A stretch of DNA of 64,000 bases. It comes from Doris montereyensis. Its lineage: Eukaryota > Mollusca > Gastropoda > Nudibranchia > Dorididae. The position numbers and the translations under genes are program-made. A model generated the notes under the pieces. It saw only the letters and a list, made by a program, of their open reading frames with translations. It had not been told where the DNA came from and ran no database searches. The DNA is taken from assembly GCA_037039925.1 (NCBI GenBank), contig JAXRKP010000304.1, positions 293,501 through 357,500 of the forward strand, given 5' to 3'. Positions 1 to 10,985 of this stretch are shown here, one piece after another. Every line of letters begins with the position of its first letter. The first letter of the stretch is position 1.

Positions 1-957
1 TTTTGTTCATGGTGACACTGCTGCACATTTCTTTGCTGCTATGTGTCTGTAGAATTTCCGGGCTGGGTCAGTCAATTTTGTGCATGCTATATGCCATCAT
101 GAGTCCCATAGAATTTAAGGGCTTAGGACACAACTTTCAATAAGGTTGTTGAGTGGTCTAAGGGACATAACTGTGTAAAACACATTGTTTGAATAACATC
201 CCTTCAGAAGGTAAAGTATCAATTTCTCCCGGGTACTGATGTGATTTTTCTAACAGGCAGCTAAGAGGTTAAACAGAGTGGTGGAAAGTTCCTTAGTTAT
301 GTAGTGCTTGTCTATACGTGACATGGATTTGTGATCTCACTAGGCAGTCTTGTGTAACATCTAAAGTGCTCATTGGGTACATTGTCAGGTGGTGTCTTTA
401 CACTCTATGGTTTATGCTACCGGACAACAAATAATTCATAATTATGTCAGAGGGGTGGATGTTTTTTCTGAATCCTCAGTGAAAGACCTTTCCTCTCCTC
501 CCACTTATTTTGTTGTTGCTCTAGATATGCCGTTGTGTTTAATTATATTGTAATCATTTTATTTTTTTCTCAGTTATGTTATGTGCTCTGGATTTAACTT
601 ATAGTCTTGTGGCTAATGTTTTCATTTTGAAATGTAAATTTTGTTGTCAAGAACGAAACAGTTTTACAATTTGCTATGAACAAACGTGTTCCAGCTCGGA
701 ATAAGCTTCGCAACATCGGTTTGTCCAAAGTCTGTATAAACTACAAAAACATGAAAATCGCTGCAAAATGTGTAATTAGGTCAACCCCTTGCCAACACTG
801 TAATGCGCAGTAAATAATTGTTCAAAATGGCCGCTGGCTAAGCAGCTGTTCGACATTGCAATGGTTTGCAGCAATTCTTGTCAAACAAGACCGGATTTTT
901 TTTTAAAGGTCACATGTTAGTATTATTATAGCGTTATTCTCTCTCTGACTTCAACTT

Positions 958-1438
<481 letters not shown>

Positions 1439-1670
1439 CTCCCTTTCTCACTACTCAATATCATCATGATTCACTTACTATCAATATACAATTATCATTC
1501 TTGTTATATTCTTCTTCTTACTTTATTTACCTATTGTTGTTACTATTAAACTATAATTATAACTATTATAATGCTGTCATGGTGTCTTGCTTTGTGATAA
1601 AGGGTTGATGTATAATTAAGGACTAATTGAGTTCCTGTCTTAAATAGAGATGAAATCAAATCAATCAACA

Positions 1671-1672
<2 letters not shown>

Positions 1673-1753
<81 letters not shown>

Positions 1754-1770
1754 TTCTTTCTTTCTTTCTC
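1673..1770. repeat. (CT)n tract followed by (CTTT)n
   Basis: About 78 bp of pure CT, then a short CTTT run. Confidence 0.98.
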
Positions 1771-2481
1771 ATTAAGGCAAAGGACGCTGTTAAATAATTC
1801 TGAAAACTTATAGCCATACCCTATATTTAATTTTACATATACACTGATAACTTTACACGACAATCATTACACGCTCGATATATAAGCGCTGGCATCTTAG
1901 TTTTACTTTCTGCCTTGCTGCGATACGCGCATAAGTCATTTCCCCTCAGCCCACGACGATTAGACTCTCTTATGCACTGTTGTTACGGACTGCGCGAGGC
2001 GGAGTTTCATGTCTTGGTAGTTAATATGGTCTTTGGTTTGCTTCAAGAGCAGAGTATCTCCTTTTACCATCACTCTGTCACATTGATGAAAGCACATTAA
2101 TCTTATGTTCCGTTTAGCTGTTTTCTCCTGAAAATACGAGATGAAGATTTTTGAAGTGCATCAGCCAAACACATAGTGATTTGGAAGAAGTATGATTTCA
2201 TTTAAGCTCTGTTTTTGTTTTAAAGGGAGAAAATTTGACCTTGTTTTGGTGTTCAAACAGACCGTACGAAATGGTTGAGGCATTTTGGATGAGACTGAAA
2301 CTGTCAATGGATTCTACCGTTTATTCACAAATTAATTTTCATAACTTGTCGGATAATACATTTATTTCCCATTTGAAAATTTTGTTCTTTCCTGTTTATA
2401 ATTACAAATGTAATCTTTTTCCTGTCAATATGGACATAATTGAAACAAATTTTGAAACATGTTCTTGTTGTCTATTCCAAG

Positions 2482-2596
2482 CTTCCAGATAAACCGATTT
2501 CAGCTTTAGTGAAATACTTTTATTCATGGAAAAGAACACGGTCTCGGTGTAGTGTTATGGACAGACAAGCAAAGAGGCTTGGTAGTGGAGGGACAG
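2482..2596 (+). CDS. RCOR: CoREST exon: C-terminal half of SANT1
   Basis: Acceptor after a pyrimidine-rich stretch (TCTATTCCAAG), donor GTAACA at 2597. It encodes [18 protein letters not shown] and continues to SVMDRQAKR. This is the strongly conserved third helix of SANT1 and the basic stretch after it. The upstream partner exon is not in the window. Confidence 0.9.
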
Positions 2597-5500
2597 GTAA
2601 CAATGTATATTATGTTATTGCAATTACTTATTTAATCAAGACAAGCGCTTACATTGTTTGTTAATTGTTAATGTTTCAAATGGGAATATTTTTATCAAGA
2701 TAATGCAAATATGAGCTTACGTTATTTGACCTGTATGTGTGTGTGTATTTGTGATATGGCATATGTGGGGCGGAGTGGGAAAGTGACGGTTACAAAGCTG
2801 GAAACAACGCCTCCCATTTCCATCTTTACTGTTATGAAAATATGAAATAGCAAACTTTTGAGATAGGGTATGTATGTGTTAACAATATGAAACCTTTCCC
2901 TAGGTTCTCACGCTATAACAGAATGGGTACAAAAAACAATTTACGATTATAATATACATTTTATGCTTCCTACGTTATAATGATAACTTTAAAACTCAGT
3001 CTTATAAATTCATGTCATTTTCACATCTGCATAAAACTCTAAAATAACTTGTTCATGGATTTATCAAAAAGTCCATCTGAAAATGAAACTATTCATTTTG
3101 TCCTTAGTGATGATGCTTCAGAAAACACTTCAAACTCAGATGAGGAAGAAAACAAGTCTAAAGAGCCTGTAAGTTTAACATGTATGTCTTGCTTTGCTTT
3201 TTTACGTTTTAATTTCAATCTCTTAGTTTTGAAAAGTCATGTTGTGAATATTTGAAATATATTTCTGGGATATAACTCTTATAGTATCTGATATTTTGAT
3301 AGAAATGGTATTTTTTTAATCAATTGATTCATCAGTAGAGATGGAACCTTCTTCTGTTACTTTTCATTTTTAAATCAGATGTCAATGTGAAAACTACATT
3401 TGTAAGTTGATCACACCGATATCTTCCTGCCTATCATTGTTATAGAAAGAGAAGAACCGCTGTGTCAATTGTGGAATCGAACGTCTCAACTTCATGTAAC
3501 CCCAAAAGGATCACTGTGCCACAGTTGTTATCAATATTGGAGGTTAGTATATTTATATATTTATGGTTGAATACAATTGTATTTCACAGCTGCCAACCAG
3601 TAGGTTAAAGACGTATTAAGTGTGTTTGTTTGTCTTTTTTTGCGTTGAGTCCATCAGTCTGTATTTGAGGGTGAACTGTTTTTGTTTTTTTTAGAAACCC
3701 TTAGTTTACGGCAGAAAATCTGAAAATGCCATTCTGAGTTCACAGAAAGGCCACAGTAATTTGTTATTTACTGTAAAGGGGCTAACTCAAGTTAGATTGT
3801 CAAAGTTTTCTGGAATATTATGGTAGAATCAGTTTGTGCAGTCAGTCTCTTTCTCGACTTGAAAAGTTTGTCAGCTATGGTATTTTTACAATCTCAAGAA
3901 ATTTAATGAATTATGTATTATAAAAGATAATATGGTTTTTAAATTTAAAATTATTTTTTTTCTGATTGAAATGTTATTTGCATTTCCTTAATTTATGTCC
4001 AGGCGAACTGGTGTCATGAGGTCTGCTGGTCCTAAACGTCATGATTCGCAATCAACTGGTCGACACAACCCAATTAAACACAAGCGCAAACCCCTAAGGG
4101 AATGTATTTAGATCAAAATGATCTGCTGGCAATGGTATCTGGACCACCCAATCAACCCGAGGCCATTCTCAAATCTCTTGATTCAGAACTTGTCTCCTTG
4201 AGGCGAATGGTTCAGAGTAACAAGCAGCTACTTAGCCAGCAGAAGCAAAAGATGGAATCTGGCATTGAAGATCATAAACCTCCTGAGGTAGAGTTGTATC
4301 CAAACTTACATTCTTTTGTTGATCCATTTGTCGTACAATAATGAAAGCTTGAATCTCTTTCCTTTCCCCGAATTATAGAGGTTGTAATGATATACATCTC
4401 CTTACTATGTCATAGTAGACATCATACAAACAGTGCTTTTAGAGAATAATGGCCCTCATAAGAATTCAGCGAATTCATGTGAACAGGGGACGTAATTCAA
4501 AGAAATTATCTCATTCTTGAATAGGACTCGTCTCTTTTGCTCACTATTAAACTTCAGCTTCTGGCATATAACGCTAAATTTATTATCAATTTGGCTGGTA
4601 ATCTTGATATCTTAAAAGAAGCGAGGATTTTTGTAGTTTGTGACCTTTTCTAAATGGAGAAATATTAAGCATGTCTGAGATTTACACACCTAATAGATAC
4701 TCAAATTCTGGGACAGGAAATATGGTTTTTTAACTGATGGCCTATATGTAAAAGATATGAAGAGATAAAAACATGTAGATTTTTATGTGTTGCTTTTTCA
4801 TATTCCAAGAGACTGTTTTGAGAGCCAATATTGAGAGAAACTGTTATTTTGCGATTTATTGGTTTCAGGAAACCCCAATTTAACTGGTTTTAAGAAACTC
4901 TTTTGAATGTGCCATTAAATGAAGCATAAGCATAGAAACTAAGGTATGATTTTTCATATATATTTTTTATTTCTTTATTTGCTATTTTCTTATGAATAAA
5001 AACTTACAAAAGGTTTTCTGGCCTAAGAAATGTTCAGAGTGTGGCAAAAATGTGATCAATTCTCAGTGTCCTCAATAATATAAATAGCATATACCATTAG
5101 TACTAGAAGGGTAAGACTTTTAAAAATGATCTTTTTGGTTTCACAAGGAAGACAAACATATTTATATATTGATATGAGATCTGGTAAACAACTTGTGGAA
5201 GAATGTCTGAAGGTGAGGCTTTCAGTCAGCTGTTGTTGTTACGACTGACTAAGTTGAATGTTAGTTTGCAATGAATACGAGGAAACCCAGTGAGGAGGTG
5301 TATCAAGGACTGGACTTACCATTAAGATGGGGGACTTGGTAGTCAAAGGCAAGGTGGCGATTTCTCAACCAAACGGCTATGGGTTCAAGCCCCTGTAGGT
5401 TGAATGGTTTTCTCGAGTTTTTTCAAGTAACCCCATGTAGGTGGATCAATATATATAGTCTCATGGACGATGCAATGGGCGATAAAAAGGAGGTCCTGTA

Positions 5501-7734
5501 TGCAGATCACAATACTCTGTGCTCATAATAGATTCCTTGGCTGTTCACAGGGCAGTCTGGACAAAATCAAAAATCTTTGAGATCATCTTAGTTGTGGATG
5601 TGGGTAAAATCAAATCAGTTCAAATCAGTTAAGGATGTTATATGTTTGTCATAAGCTGACTTAAAAGTTACATATTTTTTTAAAAGTGACCTTTCTTATT
5701 CCTATATAGGCAGGTTTTCGAATCAATGCACGTTGGACCAATGAAGAACTATTGCTTGCAGTGCAAGGTAATAGGAAAACATTTTTTTAAATTTTTGTTT
5801 TGTGTCATATTGCCAAAAAGGACACATTTGGAAAGCAAATTATTTGACTTGATTTCTTGAATAAAAGATATGTGTCACTGACCAAAGATGTATTATAAAC
5901 ATTTTAAAACACTCTCAGTACTCATTACTGCCATGTTGGATAGGAAAATGTTGGCCGTTTGAGAGTCGATCTTACATAAACAGGTATTTCTGCCCAACAT
6001 TTGATTCTTTCTTCTGTTAGTATAGCTGCACTTTATTTTCCTTGTTTTGTTTTTAATTGATCAACTACCTTGTGAAGAGATTATCACAACATTGATCACC
6101 TTTTTCATCAATAAAAAAATTCATTATATATTTGGTTATACTGTAAATTTGTACATTTTATTTGTTATTGAAATTACCTTCCAGGTGTGCGCAAGTATGG
6201 TAAAGACTTCAAAGCTATAGCGGAGGTGATAGGCAACAAAACTGAAGCCCATGTTCGCAGCTTTTTTGTTAACTTTCGGGCGCCGCTATAATTTAGACGA
6301 GGTCTTGGAAGAATATGAGCAAGAGCATGGAATTTCAAACGGCATGAAATCTGAAGAGAAGGAAGGGGAAGAAGATGTGAAGGAAGCAGAAGAAACTGTA
6401 AGCATGACGATTTTATTTATTACAACCTATTAATATGCCATATGGTTTGATAATGATGTAATGCGAATTCTTGACCACCTCGTCCAGTGCCCCCACCCCT
6501 AAAAAAATGTCCTGTGTAGTCTTTTCTTTAGCTAATATGTCCAGAAAGTATATAATTGCATTACGTTAAATGAATATCACTGATAAACAATGTTTCTATT
6601 GATTTTTGTAGCAAATGGAAATAGAACAGCCAGCTGTCAATGGGAAGAAGGGCAAAGTGAAAGAGACTAAGCTTGTGGAAGGTTCAACGGCTGTCACTTC
6701 CATTACAGCCGATGGTGGAGACAGTAAGACGACGAATTCAGCCTCAAAGTATGTGACTTGCATTAACTCTTTAATTGCTACACTCATCAATGCATAGTGA
6801 TTTTTTAGTTTCTTTTAATAAAGGAGTGATGTCTCTTGACTGGTAAAGCACACACAACTATTTAGATTTATGCTGACTGGAAATTCTTTAAGTTTTCGTT
6901 ATGTTTTCGGTTTGTTTACCTGAAACTATAGATTCATATGAAAATAATATTAGGATCATCCTGTAACAGTTGCTGTCACTGATACACCTGGACTAATTTT
7001 ATTCTTAGGAATGGTATGGATTCCCAGCCACAGCTTCCTCCTCTGATCTTTGCCTCTTCTACATTTATTCAGAGCAATGAACTGGTCACTACAAGAGATT
7101 GTAGGGGTACTTCTAAAAAGGCCTTTGGTAGAAATTCAACTTTGCCAGGGTGGTGGCGGAATGGCCTGCTCTTTTCGATTCCCAACCACTGAGGGTTCTC
7201 TTACATGCAAAGACACATGGGATCTCTTAGATTACCGTCTGGCTCCGATAAGACTAGGCACTCGTTTTATCCTGCCTACCACAGAATGAGGAAGTAGAAG
7301 AAACTTGAAAAACAGATTTCAAGCATTCATTGGCAGGGATTTGAACCCACGACCTTTGGTTTGGTAGGCGAAGTACTGTACCTATTGAGCTATCGGCTCC
7401 TCTCCTTTCACTCTTGTCACTTTTCTTATTCATATATATGTGTGTGTTTTACAGGGAGTAGGAGTTGTACGTTTTAGTATAGTTCACTATTATAATTATA
7501 GCTCCTGTCGACACTCGTCGTTGGACATGAATTCTCATTTTGAATAGCACTTTTTATATTTAGTAAAGGTCATTTATATGTTTTCGTTAAAGTGTATGTC
7601 CTTGAAACTTTGTAATAAAGGAAAGGGCCATTTTGCCCTTCTTTACTTTCAGACCATGGGTTACTGAACAACAGCAACCCACAACAACGGCATCAAGCAA
7701 TGGAGTAGCCAAGACAAATGGAGGGAAAAGTTGA
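2482..7734 (+). CDS. RCOR: CoREST / REST corepressor (RCOR family), 3' part of gene, spliced
   Basis: Scaffold of the nuclear LSD1-HDAC1/2 co-repressor complex; in the family, the SANT1 side binds HDAC, the linker binds LSD1 and SANT2 contacts nucleosomal DNA. Nine exons are visible: 2482-2596, 3108-3168, 3446-3542, 4003-4287, 5710-5767, 6185-6397, 6612-6748, one starting at 7009, and 7653-7734. They encode, in order, the end of SANT1 ([19 protein letters not shown]), an acidic linker, a Cys4 finger, the LSD1-binding helix ([19 protein letters not shown]), SANT2 ([46 protein letters not shown]) and a Ser/Thr/Gln-rich tail ending KTNGGKS. No ELM2 or first half of SANT1 was found upstream, so the 5' exons lie before the window. 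Three single-base indels (near 3473-3493, 4091-4094 and 6278-6280) break the frame in conserved parts. The family call is firm; which RCOR paralogue it is cannot be settled here. Confidence 0.93.
3108..3168 (+). CDS. RCOR: CoREST exon: acidic Ser-rich linker
   Basis: Acceptor TTGTCCTTAG, donor GTAAGT. It encodes [21 protein letters not shown], matching in position and character the acidic linker after SANT1 in RCOR proteins. The phase from the previous exon does not join cleanly (one base off), so either a boundary or a base is wrong. Confidence 0.7.
3446..3542 (+). CDS. RCOR: CoREST exon: Cys4 zinc finger, with frameshift
   Basis: Acceptor TTGTTATAG, donor GTTAGT. The first frame gives RCVNCG (Cys pair from 3461) and then runs into TAA at 3497-3499. 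The frame two bases further on gives [20 protein letters not shown], with the second Cys pair, and this frame joins correctly to the next exon. One base is therefore missing between about 3473 and 3493. The C-x2-C...C-x2-C pattern followed by YWRRTG resembles GATA-like fingers of MTA-type proteins. Confidence 0.8.
4003..4287 (+). CDS. RCOR: CoREST exon: basic linker and LSD1-binding helix, with frameshift
   Basis: It opens with [15 protein letters not shown] and continues to HKRKP. The frame then fails at the C4 run at 4091-4094: a fifth C restores KRKPPKGM, which is the RCOR consensus. From 4102 the second frame encodes the long linker helix (DLLAMVSGP ... [15 protein letters not shown] ... 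GIEDHKPPE). The donor is GTAGAG at 4288, and an in-frame read-through after it is intron. Confidence 0.88.
5325..5640 (+). repeat. SINE family B copy, tRNA-like head
   Basis: It starts with a tRNA-like head (GTAGTCAAAGGCAAGGTGGC then GGGTTCAAGCC), has a body with GTAGGTGGATCAA and GATTCCTTGGCTGTTCACAG, and ends in GATCATCTTAGTTGTGGATG followed by AAATCA repeats. It is shared with copies at 15843, 37535, 43895, 54905, 61455 and 62605. Confidence 0.85.
5710..5767 (+). CDS. RCOR: CoREST exon: start of SANT2
   Basis: Acceptor TATATAG, donor GTAATA. It encodes [19 protein letters not shown], the first helix of SANT2 with the conserved ARWT-x-EE-x-LLAVQ pattern. Too short to stand out as an ORF; found by joining exons in phase. 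Confidence 0.9.
6185..6397 (+). CDS. RCOR: CoREST exon: rest of SANT2, with one-base insertion
   Basis: It encodes [19 protein letters not shown] and SFFVNFR, then shifts at GGG 6278-6280, where two G restore [19 protein letters not shown]. An acidic Glu/Lys-rich tail follows ([17 protein letters not shown]) before the donor GTAAGC. SANT2 spans this exon and the one before. Confidence 0.9.
6612..6748 (+). CDS. RCOR: CoREST exon: C-terminal tail
   Basis: Acceptor TTTTTGTAG, donor GTATGT at 6749. It encodes [18 protein letters not shown] followed by a Ser/Thr-rich stretch with no stop, in phase with SANT2. The C-terminal tail of RCOR proteins is poorly conserved, so support is from phase and splice sites. 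Confidence 0.72.
7009..7060 (+). CDS. RCOR: CoREST exon (3' border uncertain): Pro/Gln segment
   Basis: Acceptor ATTCTTAG; in phase with the previous exon it reads [18 protein letters not shown]. No good donor was found. A SINE in reverse orientation begins close by (about 7060), so this exon may have lost its donor to the insertion or may be alternative. Confidence 0.4.
7060..7410 (-). repeat. tRNA-derived SINE (family E) in the CoREST 3' region
   Basis: On the minus strand the element opens near 7405 with a tRNA-like head (GCCGATAGCTCAATAGGTAC, then GGTCGTGGGTTCAAATCCC), carrying A-box and B-box-like sequences. The 3' bases do not pair with the 5' acceptor arm, so this is a SINE rather than a functional tRNA. 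The body runs leftwards to about 7060. Confidence 0.7.
7653..7734 (+). CDS. RCOR: CoREST probable last coding exon
   Basis: Acceptor CTTTACTTTCAG. It reads [20 protein letters not shown] then TNGGKS and stops at TGA 7732-7734. Composition matches the low-complexity RCOR tail. Phase with the preceding exon cannot be checked because that exon's end is uncertain. Confidence 0.6.
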
Positions 7735-10003
7735 CATGAACACGATATGGCTCTTAATAGAGATTTAACCATTTCAAATAGTAGCATTAAGGATTTATCT
7801 TAATTTATTTATATGATAGGGAAATTGTAAGAGATTGGGGTTTTTGGTTTTTTTAATTTTTTTATCCAAACTTAATGGCAAAGCCAACCTTTTTGCCTTT
7901 AGGTACAGAAAATGCATTCCACTGACGCTTTGCTGTTTTTAAATTTTGCACAAGATTTGCTGGGCAAAGGATGTTATCTTCAGTTGTTATTACAATGGAT
8001 GCTGTTTAAGTCGATGTCGCGTAAATCAATTATCATCTCAATCTCAGTGGATGTTTTAACTGTCCCTACTCCAAAAATACAAGACTGCCTCTTAGGTCGA
8101 CATCGACTTACCTTGAAGCAACCTGTAAGAATATTTGTTTGCAGCCTGGAGCTCAAAAAAAAATGAAAAACCTGTTGCTGAAGTTAACTTTCCTCTCAAT
8201 TGCCCTTGTTTGTCCTCCCCATAATCTATCACCAGTCAATTAGGATTCACATGTTACGAAAACATGAACATGAGAACCAGTTGACACGAGATGTTTACAT
8301 AATTGCAATAAATTAGTGTAATAACGATATATTTGTGAAGCATGTCTGTCTCTCTGAACGCTTGGATTGATCACTGATAAGACTGTCAAACTTCATACCT
8401 CTAGTATGCTTATCACTGTACAACCTACATTGCCGTACATTATAACAATGCACTCTTGGTACTGTTATGACTGATTATGATGTGTACCTGAGTAAAAGTA
8501 ATATAGTAGCTTGACCTAATAGTCAAAAGATGGCACCCTCGTCGCCTCTCTCTTTCTCTCTCTGACTGTCTGTCTATCTGTCTCTCTCTATCTAAACTTA
8601 TCTTTGCCTGCTACATCTTTTTTTTTCAAGCTTGCCTATAATTACTTGTATTACTTTAGCGCTATTCACTTCTTCACATCCTCTTGGTAGAAAATTTGTG
8701 GCTTGAAGTAAGGAACTGAGCTTTTCTTTGATTTGAGCTTATCTCATAATCTGAAAGACTCAAGTCCCAACTGACATCAACTCCCTCTTCCAGTGACAAT
8801 CATAAAGGGAGATAACTCACTTTACATAGCTCAATGTTTCATATGTCTTATCTTTTAGTCAAGGTCCCCATGAACATCGACTTAATCGGCATTCGCTGTA
8901 CTTTACCATCATTTCTCATTTAGGCCTATTCGGTTTTATGTGTAATTTATACTTAAGAATTTTATTATGTTCAGATTATTTAATAGTTGACCTCTGTTTT
9001 CCTTTGGATAGGAACGTTACTACATTACAACCTTTGATAAAAGTAGTTGTTATACTTCATCATGTGTCTGTCGGTTGCTTATGTCAGTTCAAGATACAAT
9101 ATACATGTATTTGTTTCATCTGTGGCATGACCTTAAATCCCTTGTTTACAAATTTTCATCTATGAATGTTCGATATCGTTGGTGGCAATGTCTAAACGCG
9201 CAAGTCCACATTATATGAGATTTGTTCTTTGAATGATCAAACGCATGCTTCTTTCGTGTCTTTACAAATATTGGAGGCCTTGAACCGATAGAATCTAAAT
9301 GAAGATTTCTATTTTGGACTTTCGTGTTTAGACAGCTTCACCGACAATGTGACCATTGTTAGGATTGTTGTCACTTTGAGTCCATATCAAGCAAGACAGA
9401 AAAGTCTTATGAGTATGTGTAGCATGCAAGTAAAAGTTAAGATTGTTTCTTAGCCTGTATCGATATGTGGAAGGTATTGTATTGATATTATTATATAGAT
9501 TCTTGAATTGCCTACACCTTGCTGACTTGCTTTCCTGTTTTGTTCACAAAGGTGTCACTTGTCAGTACCACAATCGCTGTGACACATACTTGATCTAAAT
9601 AAATAAAAGTTGAACTCTAGTTGTTTTTAAGAATTATTTCAAAAACTAAAACCTGTCTTTGCTGATCACAATTTCTTGCAAACTGTAATTTTGATATCAG
9701 CCGTAGCTGCTGTCCTGTAGAAATGTTGCTCTTTGAGTTACTCTGCTAACACAAGATATTTGTTGATGAGCGTGTATATCATTGCACCATTTTATTTTTA
9801 TGAGACGAAATTGATCATACTCAAGGTTTTGATCCAGATTGTAATTGTAAATATTATGAAAGCCTGCATACTGCATGCTTGGCTTACAAAACAAACAAAC
9901 ATACAACCTAAACAAATAAGAAATAAGCAACTAAAAAAAAAGATATCAACCCTAAGACAATGCAACAAGAACATTGAAAAACAACACTCTCAGTCTCAGT
10001 AGT
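7735..10003 (+). other. Probable 3' UTR and intergenic DNA after CoREST
   Basis: No coding sequence recognised. Candidate poly(A) signals AATAAA occur at 8307-8312 and at 9598-9607 (two overlapping). The second lies before a T/G-rich stretch and would imply a ~1.9 kb 3' UTR. This is inference only. Confidence 0.4.
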
Positions 10004-10500
10004 CTCATTGAAGGTTCTACTCCCCTCATTGAAGGTTCTACTCTCCTCATTGAAGGTTCTACTCTCCTCATTGAAGGTTCTACTCTCCTCATTGAAGGTT
10101 CTACTCTACTCTCCTCATTGAAGGTTCTACTCTCCTCATTGAAGGTTCTACTCTCCCCATTGAAGGTTCTACTCCCCTCATTGAAGGTTCTACTCTCCTC
10201 ATTGAAGCTCATTGAAGGTTCTACTCTCCTCATTGAAGGCTCTACTCTCCTCATTGAAGGTTCTACTCTCCCCATTGAAGGTTCTACTCCCCTCATTGAA
10301 GGTTCTACTCTCCTCATTGAAGGTTCTACTCCCCTCATTGAAGGTTCTACTCTCCTCATTGAAGGTTGTACTTCCCTCATTGAATTCTACTTCTCATTGG
10401 TTCTACTCTCCTCATTGAAGGTTCTACTCTCCTCATTGAAGGTTCTACTCTCCTCATTGAAGGTTCTACTCCCCTCAATGAAGGTTCTACTCTCATTAAA
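10004..10500. repeat. 21-bp minisatellite, about two dozen units
   Basis: Tandem units of the form CTCATTGAAGGTTCTA + CTCTC, with C/T variants at the CTCTCC/CTCCCC position and a few shortened or fused units. Because 21 is a multiple of three, both strands stay open (LIEGSTL-type and MRRVEPS-type peptides). No splice sites or homology suggest that it is translated. Confidence 0.95.
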
Positions 10501-10699
10501 GACAAATATTTGAATGAAGCTTTATTAGTTCGATAGTTCATCATCCAGGTGAAACTATTGGAGTGTTGAGCATGAATATTGATTGTGTAGTTATGTTCAT
10601 TCATTTATGTGTGACTGTGACTGAACCTTTTTGTGCTTGGCTTGTCAACAGGCAAAGATAACTAAAGTGAACAATTGAAAACATATCCCTTCAATCATA

Positions 10700-10985
10700 T
10701 GATGTGGTCTAGTGGCTAGGCTGCTGGATTTGGAATTATGAAGTCTCAGGTTTGAATCCTAGCAATGCTTGGTCTGGCGTTTTCCTTGGGAAAGGCACTA
10801 AACACACATTTCCCCCTCTCGACCCAGGTGCAAATGGGTACCAGCACTAGTTAATGAGTAAAAATCTGCAGCAGACTAGCATCCTGTCCAGAAGGTGACA
10901 AAATCATGTTCTGCTTCATGCTATAGAAACCGGATATGCTCTGGCTTTGTGGCCCAGGTCATATGGACCTTGACGGAACAATCAT
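10700..10985 (+). repeat. SINE family A copy
   Basis: tRNA-like head (TGGTCTAGTGGCTAGGCTGC, then GGTTTGAATCCTAGC), body GCAAATGGGTACCAGCACTAG, end CATGCTATAGAAACCGG and TTGACGGAACAAT. Same family as copies at 13412, 36267, 37100, 43165, 46196 and 63278. Confidence 0.85.

Noticed and set aside
676..813. 45-codon basic ORF (MNKRVPARNKLRNIGLSKVC...)
   Set aside because: No homology recognised, no neighbouring exon, and short enough to be chance; noted only in the upstream region entry.
2235..2492. 85-codon frame before the first CoREST exon
   Set aside because: Only its end overlaps the real exon, in another frame; the upstream part has no SANT or ELM2 pattern.
7330..7410. tRNA gene on the minus strand
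   Set aside because: A- and B-box-like elements are present but the acceptor arm does not pair; SINE head.
9952..10604. LIEGST and MRRVEPS repeat proteins on opposite strands
   Set aside because: Frames are kept open only because the minisatellite unit is 21 bp; frames break outside the array.
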